In this document: positions 1-11,046 of the stretch, piece after piece
Numbering within the stretch: position 1 is the stretch's first letter
How the letters are laid out: each line of letters opens with the position of its first letter
Source of the DNA: Diphasiastrum complanatum
Taxonomy: Eukaryota; Streptophyta; Lycopodiopsida; Lycopodiales; Lycopodiaceae
Direction of reading: 5' to 3'
NCBI GenBank assembly: GCA_029204225.1
Contig: CM055100.1
Coordinates: 66,433,656 to 66,497,655 of the forward strand
Length of the DNA: 64,000 bases
Position numbers and translations under genes: made by a program
Notes under the pieces: model-generated
Databases searched by the model: none
What the model was told of the DNA's origin: nothing
The model's input: the letters and a program-made list of their open reading frames with translations, nothing else

Positions 1-57
1 GGACAAAGAGAGGGCAGGAGCGAGGGACAAAGAGAGCAGGGCAGGAGCGAGGGCAAG

Positions 58-97
<40 letters not shown>

Positions 98-364
98 GGC
101 CAGGAGCGAGGGAGAGAGCGAGAGCAGGAGCGAGCAGGGAGCAGGGGACAGAGGGAGCGGAGGAGCGAGGAGCAAGCAGGGAGCAAGGGACGGAGGGAGC
201 GGAGGAGCGAGCAGGGAGCAGGGGACGGAGGAAGACAGAGGAGGAGCGAGGGGAGGAGAGCGACGAGGGAGCAAGGGGACGGAGGGAGACAGGGGAGGAG
301 CGAGGGAGACGGAGGAGGAGTGAGCAGGGAGCAGGGGACGGAGGGAGACAGGGGAGGAGCAAGG

Positions 365-409
<45 letters not shown>
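1..409. repeat. GA-rich microsatellite and minisatellite block
   Basis: Almost pure purine strand. Perfect (GA)n runs lie at about 61-95 and 366-409. Between them a degenerate unit built around gagcgagcagggagcagggg recurs many times with variable spacing (gacggaggga, gacaggggagg variants). No open frame is supported. It reads as a simple-sequence array expanded by slippage. The same GA/CT word recurs at 4.47, 8.7, 11.0 and 16.2 kb, the last three next to LINE ORF1 sequence. Confidence 0.9.
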
Positions 410-413
<4 letters not shown>

Positions 414-471
414 TGGCCCAATTGACACGTGTTGCAACGTGATAATGCATGGCCAGGTGTGGGCCATACCC
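409..471. repeat. 12-bp perfect inverted repeat
   Basis: gggtatggccca at 409-420 is the exact reverse complement of tgggccataccc at 460-471, with a 39-base spacer. It could be a small foldback or the terminal inverted repeats of a tiny nonautonomous DNA element. No flanking target duplication is clear because one side is the GA tract. Confidence 0.6.
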
Positions 472-500
472 TCTGTTGGACACGTGTCAGTATGGCTGAA

Positions 501-686
501 AAAAAATTTCGACACGTGTTGCGCAGCATGTGTTGAAACATGCTGATGTGGTGAGGCAGATGTCGTGCACTCACTGGCCGGTGGTGTGCTGACAAAAAAT
601 TTAGACACGTGTTGCACAACATGTGTTGAAACATGCTGATGTGGCGAGACAAATGTCGTGCACACACTGGCCGGTGGTGTGTACAC
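501..686. repeat. 93-bp tandem duplication
   Basis: The unit beginning aaaaaatttcgacacgtg at 501 is repeated at 594 (aaaaaatttagacacgtg) with about 10% divergence. Each copy contains cacgtgttgc, the foldback-like gcatgtgttgaaacatgc and actggccggtggtgtg. CACGTG palindromes occur in and around it. The region from 690 to 1200 is AT-rich and shows no gene. Confidence 0.85.
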
Positions 687-1204
687 TGTCTCCGTGTCAA
701 GCGCAAATTGGTGGACTACAAGTTTTTCAAAATTGTGGGAACATATTGAGTCCAAATTGAAATTTTGCAAAATACATCTTACAAATAATTGATTAATTTT
801 TTTATTTAAGATTCAAAATTACATGAATTACCAAAAACTTGTAAGGGCTTCAAAATAAAAAAAAGGGTCCTCCGTCATTTCCCATTTCAAAAGATTTCGT
901 GTTTACCTTCATTTTCTGTATTATGCTTTCATTCCTCACTCCCAATCAAGAAAAATAAACAAGGACCCCAAACATTTTTATGCCTCTAGAAGCCCTTTGA
1001 CGAGGTTCTTGTGGAAGGTAATTATAGATAGAGGAACGAGCTATGCATGCGCCCCAAAAGCAAGATGCCCATGGAGGCAAAAAAAAGACCCCACTTGAGG
1101 TTTTAAACGTTCAATCAACATGCTTGCAATGTACAATGCATGCACATCATGCATCTCTAGTACTCCTAGGAATCTAGTAGACTTGTAAAGTGACTAGCTG
1201 AGTG

Positions 1205-2640
1205 AGTATAAAAACACAAGTTCAAAGATTGCATATAATATTATATAATCTCCTAAATTTAGAAAGCCTTCAATGCAAACAACTAATATTTGAATTCTTA
1301 AGCATTACATGCTTTTTCCTTGGAAAATCCAGAGTGTTTGTCGACTTGCACTATTTCAAAAAATGCATATTGTCCCATTCAAGATCATAATGGGTCAATA
1401 TGTACAAATTGCAATCAAAACCAGCAGATCAATACATACATACACGGCCATCTTAACATAACTTCAAACCCCTTTGCAAATCCTTTGTCAAACTCAGCTT
1501 GAATGCAAGACAAACTAGCACTGAGTTCAAAAGCTCAGAGAACTTGCTTGACAATGTCCTCATCAAGCTTGTTTGTGAGCCTTTATTCGTGTATTTGAGG
1601 TATTTTGAAAATCCACATCAGAACTAGATGCTTACAACAGTATGCCCTAGATATCCTGAGCAAAATTGCAGGTATGCACCACAAACAGAACTATTTGTAC
1701 ATTTACAAGATTGACCCCATCACAAAATACGTCAATGCTTGGAACTTGGATGATAATGGCAAAACACTGAAAACAAGATTTTCTTACTATCCCTGAAACA
1801 TAATGCGATAATCTTACATAATTTAACAATTCAGGTCTTGCAACACCTGAATTTTCAACCCTTTCCACGTCTACATAAATGTCTCCACATAAGCATTAAA
1901 TACTTTTGTGTTTTGACTAATCAATGGATTGAAGTGGCACTTTCATAAGACACTTCATCAAACTATGAAATACATGGATGAACATTCTCAAAAAGAAACA
2001 ATCCATGGAAGTAGTCATATTTAATCCTTCCAAAAACACTTAAATGAATGAGAATGGAAGTTCAAAAGCCTTTTGAGTTTATCAGCTACATACATGAATG
2101 CAACATTGAAAACATGATCCATATACCTAGCATGGTTGAAAGCAAAAGCCGCATTGTTGTATTCAAAACTAACATTGCAAAATAGGGCCCACCATTTAAC
2201 AAAAAAAATTTTGGTCTACCAAAAAGACTTCGAAAGACATACATTTGAATAATCTCCAAAATTTAGAAGACCTTCAATGCAAAAAAATGGTCTTTGCATA
2301 AAGATAACCAATTTATATTTTTAATCATTTCATCTTTTTTCCTTGGAAAATCCAAAATGTTTGTCAAGTTGGGCTATCTCAAGAAATGCATATTGTTTCG
2401 TTAACCTCATAGCCGGTCAAACAAAACCATGTGTAAGTCAAAAAAAAAACTCTAATCAAAACCAGCAGATCAAGACATACATAGAAAGCCATTTTAACCT
2501 CAAACTCGTAAGGAGTAATTGTGAAACGCAATTTGCAAATCCTTTGTCAAACTCGATTCCAAATCGACACAAACTAACACCGAGTTCAAAAGCTGAAAGA
2601 ATTTGCTCAGCAATTTCCTTATCAACCAAAGGTTTTTGGT
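1205..2640. repeat. Diverged direct duplication, about 1 kb apart
   Basis: Segments near 1235-1560 and 2245-2610 are old copies of each other. Shared landmarks are ccttggaaaatcca (1318 and 2340), aatgcatattgt, atcaaaaccagcagatcaa (1416 and 2455), gcaaatcctttgtcaaactc and gagttcaaaagct. Short open frames in both copies end in unrelated tails and have no recognisable domain, so I do not call genes. This is probably a nonautonomous repeat inserted twice, or a segmental duplication. The rest of 690-2900 holds nothing I can name. Confidence 0.7.
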
Positions 2641-2909
2641 AGATGCACAAAAGGCCTATATAACTAGGAAGTTGATAGCCTTTTTGTATGATTGAAAACC
2701 AGATGAATTTCATGAGCACAGGGTCCTACTTGAAAGTCGGCATTTTTACAAACTCAGATAAGCAGAATTGCCAAGGTTAGATATACTGAGTAATTACATT
2801 TAATAGAAGCAATCTATGGGGTATAAACTTCTTCCAAGCTATATATTTTACAAGCTTGCTGCAACTACATCAATTTAACTGAACTGCTGTAAGACCAACA
2901 TATGGAACT

Positions 2910-3124
2910 ACTCCCTTGCTTAGTTGCCCGTTCCGGAACGATGCCCTCTAAAAAAAAATAAAAAAATACGTTTTTTTTACAAAAAATAAATCTCATATAA
3001 ATAATTAAAATAATTGTACTCCCTTGCTTAGTTGCCCGTTCCGGAACGATGCCCTCTAAAAAAAAATAAAAAAATACGTTTTTTTTACAAAAAATAAATC
3101 TCATATAAATAATTAAAATAATTG
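2910..3124. repeat. 108-bp perfect tandem duplication
   Basis: The segment starting actcccttgcttagttgccc at 2910 recurs at 3018 with essentially no differences, including an A-rich/T-rich core. The identity implies a recent duplication. Each copy carries gttccggaacgatgcc, the word also used in the adjacent palindromic cluster at 3135-3205. Confidence 0.9.
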
Positions 3125-3129
3125 AAGTT

Positions 3130-3210
3130 ATATGAATATCGTTCCGACCAGGAACGTTCCGGAACGTACGGAACGTTCCGACCCATTTTGGTCGGAACGG
3201 GCTTCTAAGC
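3130..3210. repeat. Palindromic GGAACGTTCC word cluster
   Basis: Dense repetition of gttccg/cggaac words (cgttccgaccaggaacg, gttccggaacgtacggaac, cattttggtcggaacggg) in an otherwise AT-rich setting. Together with the 108-bp duplication it forms a unit bounded by ttgcccgttcc on the left and ggaacgggctt on the right. It is one member of the word-homogenised inserts described in the findings (others near 5.55, 6.5, 6.9, 9.0, 10.7, 21.2, 22.5 and 23.05 kb). Confidence 0.65.
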
Positions 3211-3544
3211 TCCCTTGTACAATTTGTGCTTACCAGAAGTAAGCATACATACAGGGCAATTAACAGCAGAATACACCAACCCGGTGAACTGCAGAGATTG
3301 CACATTGTCAGAATTTTTTGGTTTTGTTTCACCACCATCACAAGGGATCGTATGTCTAGACTCTATATCTACAACAGTTAAATGGAAACTCATCTAACCA
3401 TGGAAAAACTGGTGATGAAAATTTATTGAAGATTCGCACAAATCTGTAGCTTGTACATTTTCAAATATCCAAATCATCGTAGGAACTTGTTATACATGAT
3501 ATAAACAGTTTGACATCAGCAACATAAACTTATGAAAGGTGAGC

Positions 3545-3660
3545 TCAGCTTTTTTGAACCTTGGGTGAACCATTACTGGACTTTTCATAGCTATCATCCT
3601 TTCGTGGGATGATCATTCCATATCCTCCATGATGTCGCTTATACAAGATGTTGATTTCTC
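3545..3660 (-). CDS. PSRP1: PSRP1 coding exon 5 and stop
   Basis: Continues the split Gly codon as [20 protein letters not shown] and finishes with a short polar tail and a TGA at 3545-3547. The NILYKR and GGYGMIIP motifs complete the dimerisation domain. The tail after the domain is about 16 residues and polar. Confidence 0.92.
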
Positions 3661-4471
3661 CTGTGATTTGAGAGAAGGAAGAATCGTATTACAGCCTCAT
3701 GGGATTGACTACATTTCACTAACTTTGCATCCAATTAAAAATCAAATAAGACCAGGAACTTACCGCTTTCAGCATTGCGAAAAGCATAGAAGTCATGGCC
3801 AACATTAATCAGTTGTTGTAGTGCTTCATCTGGATTCATAGGTGGCATCTCAAAGTACTTGGTTCTGACAATCTGAGAATGAATTACAGAATCAATCAGA
3901 AATAGAAGCAAAATTGGCAAAAAAAGATGCACACTTCATTTTTCATCTCTTGCAATGTGCAGATTCTAAGTTTTCTATAAAATAGAGCTTTCTACATTTC
4001 ATGGCAGAAAATCTACTGATAAAAGTGGAAGATGTGTCTTTCAAGCCATACTTCACGTAAAATGAAAAAAGAAGCTGTAGCAACTAAAACAGGATTGCAA
4101 CTACTTCATCTGGTAAGTCTTCTGGCTCCTTGGTCAATATGGGCGTAAGGTCTACAAGCTCATCAGAGATTAATTCTCCAACGCGAGGCTGATTGCGCGT
4201 CTGCTTTGACCGGCCATGCCCTCCATCTTTCTCCTTGATTTTGCGAAGCTTCCTTGATATTATATCAGACACTCTATCGATGCTGGCATACATGCTGTCT
4301 GACTCTTCCTCTGCTCGAACAACACCATGCTTTTTTGTGAAAAGTGTCACCTGTAAACCACAGACTAAATTTTAGCTTATTTGAAATTGATAAAAGTCCA
4401 TAAGACCAAGTCAAGCAACATAAACCTTTTAGTTGAGGCTAAAACTACATGGTGTGTGTGTGCGTTCGTGC

Positions 4472-4532
<61 letters not shown>

Positions 4533-7500
4533 AAACGGGTGGAGGAAGCTCACAATGGTCAGTGCTGTTAGAAATTAATGTTTATTTGGCCATGCCTGCG
4601 AGCTATTATAGGGGCCATTTCTATTTTTAGTATATTAAAGTTCTAAAGTCAATTAGTCTTGCATGTAGGAGGGCGCACTAGTTCTAGATTAGAACATGAT
4701 AAGGGTCTTTACCCAAAGTAGGAAGCATCTATAGTAATCAGCTTTTTGCTTTTAGCTACCCAAAATAGGAAGCATCTATAGTAATCTGCTTTTTGCTTTA
4801 TGCTTTAAGCTTTTGCCAAGGGCTAGAGAGATTATATGAGGACTGGTGCCCCACCTCCAATCATTCCATTGTTGCGAGCTATGCTCATTCTTCTATTAAT
4901 CTAAGTTCTCTTCAGTCTCTTATGTTGATCTTGATTTGTGAGTGTGAGTGCTAATATGATTAGTTCACTCCTATCTGGATCAAATTCTGACAAGTGCGCA
5001 ACTATAATTGTTGCATGTTCCAAAGTTGGTATTGTGATGTGTTCCACTCAAAGCAACAGACTTTATTCCGCTTCAGAAGTGGGCTCCTAGGGACAAAGTG
5101 TACAATGCCACAGAAACAAGCGCAGGATGGTCAAGCCTCATGATCAAGTACACACCACTTAAAACATTTTGCAGCAACAATTATGAGGCCATGGCAATGC
5201 TGCCATCATAGTTCTGCATGACCGTATGTCCATACACCCATATGATTAATTGAAGCATGCATAAGTCCCCCAAGGGATTGACCTTATTACAAGGAGCTGG
5301 ATATATCTTGCATGCATATGAGTATGGCCTTGTTGTATCAGGACATTCTAAAAGTAAGTTGAAGTCTTGTAAAATCTTATCCCAGCAGGACATTCTGGAA
5401 GTAAAGGTTGCCTTAAGAGAAGAGTTTTTAAAGTTTAAGACATGTTTTTGCTAATCCTTAAACAGGTTATTTTCAAGAAAATCAAATAGCCATCCAAAAG
5501 ACTCTCGAGTATATAAAATGTCCCACATAGACAGCCATACACCATGGTTGCAACCAAACCTTTGAAATGTCCAACTGTGAAACGTTTGAAACGCATTTCG
5601 TTTCAACATTTGGAAAAATCTTGAGCACGGGTTGGAGCCTCGCACATCCCATCCCTCCTCAATGTCTTTCCTTTAGCATGCAAATTGATCAAACTGTCCT
5701 CATCTCTTTCAACCTCCATATCTTGCAGTTCTAGTTCCAGTTTTGAAAGTCAAGGCTGATATTTTATGTGTGAATGCCCCATGTAGCCGCCCCCCCCCCC
5801 CCCGGGGGGTCACTCTTGAAACCGTCGACCAGCCGTCCAAATAAGCCTTCCCCGTTCCTATAAATGTCCAGCCGATTTACCCGTCTACCTCTCAAAACCT
5901 AATAATAACTTCTCATCAATTTCTTGCCCCATCCCCAACCACAATGGGTGCACTGCATAACCAGCCACACACAGAGGTGAGTGCATCATCTCCAGACGCT
6001 TTATATAAAAATCCTCCACAACTTGTCTCAATCAAGGCTCCATGACAGTACATCCTCTCCAACCCTCCACCAATTGTGTACAAACCCCATGATGGCTGCC
6101 TCTTTATCCACAATCCTTAGCAACCTCAAAATACATCTCAAAAAGCTAACTATTTTCTTTGCATCATCTTAGAACAAGAAAGTGCTACTCCTGCTAACTA
6201 CCAAATGCCAAAGGGCCATCTTCACATCCCACAAGTTGCCAAAACAATGTACATGCATGATATGCAAATCTGGTTTAATTGGATTTCGAAAGCACAAGTC
6301 CTCACCTTATGAAAGGATGCAAGACTAGTAGTGACAAATGCAACAATCTTACATATTGTTTGTAAAATTGGGTCTATATTATCCAAGCATCTGATGTCCT
6401 CAAATAATAAGTCCAAACAATGACATGTTCAACAAATGAAAAGAATCTTTGAGCATTCCTCTTCTAAGATGCAAAGAACACTTAGACAGTCATAGTTATG
6501 ACCAAATGCTTGAAACATCCAAACGTGAAACGAACATTTAGAACATTTTTACCCATATTCTGAGTATCAAAAAGTGGTAATTCCCATTGCTATGTCCAAA
6601 AATTGACCATAGGAAGTGGTATTATAAAAAAAGGGAAAGATTTGAGCAACTGCAAATATTTTAATAAGCAGATGGGTTTTAGCTAAATCTGATGCTCCCA
6701 TCTTCTTTTGAGCAGCAACAAACCCTTCCTTGCACATTGTTTTGGCAATTGGTGCTCAAGCAAGGGAGCTTCAAGCATTCCCGATCTTGGATAGGGGACG
6801 CATTTGCTTCAAACAAAAGGCAAGGCCATTTCAGGGCACAGGCACTAAAACATGGTTGGTGGCCCTCAAAAAAAAAAAAAACGTAAAACCCGTATTTGAA
6901 ATGGGTATCAAACATGGGAGTTTCCAAATGCATTTGGAATCTCCTCAAAACACATATGGTTGCAACTATGTAGAGAGTGTCTTAGTCAAAAAACCACTAA
7001 TTGCCTGAGGGTTTACCTCCTCTTAAGGCGAGTAGACAATAGACCATCAAATAGAAGACTCTCTTGTATCGCTTTTCCCATAAAAGATGGGACAAAAAGA
7101 AGCTGCGTCCACCCCTACACCTGCCCCTTCTGTTCCAGCTCTCTCCATTGTCCCTTCGTCTCCTCGTCCTCCGACTCCTTGACCTGCATATTACAGGTCG
7201 TGAGTATATTGCTTTAGTTGATACTGACAGCACTCATTCTTTTATTAACAGTTATATCACTCGTCAAATACGTGCTTCACCTATTCTTGCTTCACAGCCT
7301 CTCACAGTTGAGGTTGCCAGTTCCCATTCTTTTCCTAGTTCTTAGATGTTTCAGCGTTTACCATACCGCATTGGAGATTTTGCTAGACAGGCAGATCTTT
7401 ACATTATTCCTATGGAGCGTTATGATCTTATCCTTGGTGCTGATTGGTTTGCATCTCTTGGAGCCGTTACACTGGACTTGACACAGCAGACATTGACATT

Positions 7501-8702
7501 TGTACTTGATGCAGTTACACACTCACTTGTTGGCATTGATTCTCAGGGAGACTTCCAGTTGGTTACCGGGAAGCAGTTTATGCGTAGCCTGCCAAAGGCT
7601 GACGATGCAGCTCTTCTTTCCATTCAGAGTACATTAGTTGCTGCTTCACTTTCACCATCCGTGGGTCCTCTTCCTCAGGTTGATGCTGCTTCGGATTTAC
7701 AGGTTGTTGTTGTGTGCCTTGCGCCTATATGCCTTGATTCACAGATATCGTATTCAGTGGTCATTCCTGGCATTGATATTGAGGCCGTATACCTTGGTGG
7801 TATTTCTACTATTGCTTTTGCGCATACTTCAGATTGCCCTCCTGGTTCGGTGGTTGGTGCAGTATCTTCTCCATTGGTCTCTATATCTCTGCAAAAAGAT
7901 AAGAAAGCTCCATAAACTGATCTATATAAGAAGCAAGGTCACTGGTCTGAGTGAGACTACGGAATGTATCACGTTGGTGGTCAAGCCACTGAGGATCAAT
8001 CATAGCATGACAGAGATCACGACGAAAGATATGCCATAAATGGAGCCCTTCCCGATCAAGATCAGCTCGATAAACTCGCCACCATGTGGCGGCGCGTCCA
8101 TCTAAATGTAAAGCAGCCAACTGGATCTTCTGAGGATCGGTCTTAGGGTAGATCTGAAAATATGTGTCAAGCTTAGCAAACCAATTCTCTAATAAGTTCC
8201 CGTCAGAGGAACCGGAATAGGCAGCAAGCTGTACCCTATCACGAAAGTCTCGAGCAAAGTGTGGCAGGAAGTGGGTGACGTGAAAAGAAACCAAATGGTG
8301 GGTTAGGTGGAACAAACAGTCCACCACCAGGCGGACTAGCAGAGGAAGATGGAAATCCCAATGGAGGGGGAGTCCCAAATGAAGGAAAAATAGGAGCTTT
8401 GCCAGGACCATGAGGCTGGAAAGAATCAATCTGTGACTGCATAGTAGCAGAGCCCCTCAGTAGGAAGACCCCGGAATCTTAAGTTAAGCTTTTTGTCATC
8501 CCGACGTTGTTGTTCTGCCAAGACGCCCTGTACCGTGGTGTCTAAGGAGGGTGCTACAGAAGACGAAGAGGTGGTAGATGATCTCAGGGTAGAAGCCCAT
8601 GATTTGGTCTCACGTACTTCTTGCTCGAGAGTAGGTACTTTTTGTACATGTTCCACCGTCATAAAGCCGCTGTTCAAGAACAGGAATCCGGGCAGTGCAC
8701 TC

Positions 8703-8783
<81 letters not shown>

Positions 8784-11010
8784 CAATATGGTTTCAATGC
8801 TTTGCTCTGCACATGATTTCATTTCGAACAATATACATATTCGATTGAATACATGCCTGGTGGGTAGAAAATTACTTAATGGCCCGAAATTGGACGACAT
8901 TGGTCTTGAAACTAGATAAATGAACTGCTTTCAAAAAACCCTTTCATTTGATACCCATATTGGCACCCAAAAAAAAAAACCGCATTCCGAGAAACCCTAA
9001 TGTGGAATCCCGGAACACGACCTGGAACGTGATCCAGAACGCATTCCAAAACGTCAAGGTTAGGCATGATTGGAATACTGAAAAGATTACATTTGAGAAT
9101 CATGAAAGACCTATGATGAGAGTAGATCTTAATACTTGGGGATATAAAACCCATCAGACAACAAGTTGAAGATGATCGGATCATCCACAACTGATCATAT
9201 TATTGATCGCCAACCTCAATATAGAAGTAAGGGCAAGCCTTTAGGTGTCCATCAAGATTCAAATTCAAATGTGATAGACTCTAGAGAAGTTTTAGCAACC
9301 GTTGATCGTCTAAATTCCAAAAAAGGGGAAACAATTAATTCACCATCATCCAACTACAAGCTCCATGGAAAAGAATAGGAAGGGTGAAAGCCGAAGAATA
9401 AAAACAAAATTGTTATTGTGTGAACATGATAGAGGTAGCTTGGCTACCACATTGACCTTTACCAAGTCTCCATGACAAAGAATTACTTCCCTGGTGTGTT
9501 TTCATAACTTTAGATGATGGAGTATTTTGATGAGCAAGCTCCATGGTACTTCAATCTAGAAAGATATGGCACAAAAAGGCACCTTGATGCCACATGCCAT
9601 TGTACGAACAAATAATGCCACCTTGAATCAAGATCCAATTAGCCAATATGGGAACTCCTCCCAGGCGAAGTCATGTTATCTAACAAATTTTCCCTGTGAA
9701 ACCCATCTAGTACTCAGGTATTGTGAGAAGAACCAATCACAGATGTTATGAAAAAAAGAAACTTAGTTGATTATGCATTAGATACACTACAACATCTAAT
9801 CCTAAAAGAAGTCAACACAACTAAAAACAATACTAGTAAATAAAAAAAAGGAGACGAGCATCCAACGGGGAACAACTAAAGTTGATGAATACCTAACTTT
9901 TACCCATTGATCCTAATGAGTCATCAACTTCAAAAGGGAGAACTCTACCCAAAACAGTTGAAGAACCAATAGAATTGCCAATCTACATTGGAACGGATGC
10001 ACTGAGAAATAACAACCTAAAGATTTCATGATGTACCTACCTATTATAAGGACTACAGGGTTGGCTCGGTTGGTTAGCTTGAAATGCAAAGTTCCTTTGG
10101 TCCCAGAAGAAAAATAAGGACACCAAGAAGCATTATAAGGACTACACCCTATAAAATATCACGATTGCTTGCCTGGACTTATCAAGATTTGAAAGGCATC
10201 CTGTAGATATGTACAACACACCTTCCATTAGTAGATGAGGCAGTACCTAAAGTGAGTCAACCATAACTTTGTAACCCCCACTACTCCAAGTTGATTCAAT
10301 AGGAATTAAATAAGCTACTAGAAGTTGATTTCATTTATGCAATGAAGCATTTTGAATAGGTTCCACTCATTGTGGTAGTACCCAAGAAAAATGGAAAATT
10401 AAGAATCTTTGTTGACCTACATAAACACTATAACCAAGAAGGCTCATTTCCCTTTACCATTTATTGAAAGTGTAGTCAAAAGAGTAGCGGGTGATGAAGC
10501 TTATAGTTACTTAGATGCCTTTAGTGAGTTAGTTAGTTAATCAAACATACATCACACCGAAAGATAACTCTAATCATAATTCTGCACTATTCTTGCCTTC
10601 TACAAAAAACCAACAAAATTTGACAAAATAGCAAAACATTACATGAAATTCATTTTCATGAAAATACAAGCCATAGTTGCACTACGATTCTGAATCATAG
10701 TTTGGAAAAAAACCAGAATCGTACGGAATCATTTTTTTTTTTTTTTGAATTTTTTTTAGGCAATATGGGTATCAGGTGAAAGCTCTGATTAAGAGCATTA
10801 TTACTGTGTAGTTTGCCGACTGTTTCGGGTGCAGGATGGTCCAATGTAGGTGCATTAACTCCCAGGCTTACGCTATAGCTGCATTCAATATAAAAAATTA
10901 ACAAAAAAAAGAGAATGCCCCAATGTGTTCATAGTAGGATTCTCCCTCTCTCTGATTCTCCCCCCCCCCCCTCTCTCTCTCCTCTCTCACGATTCTCCTT
11001 CCAAGATCCA

Positions 11011-11046
<36 letters not shown>

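Noticed and set aside
2865-3341. 158-codon minus-strand frame with an internal 36-residue repeat
   Set aside because: The repeat is just the 108-bp DNA duplication; composition is that of AT-rich noncoding DNA and no domain is seen.
4381-4630. Open frames full of Arg-Glu repeats at 4.4 kb, also 8.5-8.9 and 10.9-11.4 kb
   Set aside because: They are translations of (GA)n or (CT)n microsatellites and have no flanking domain.
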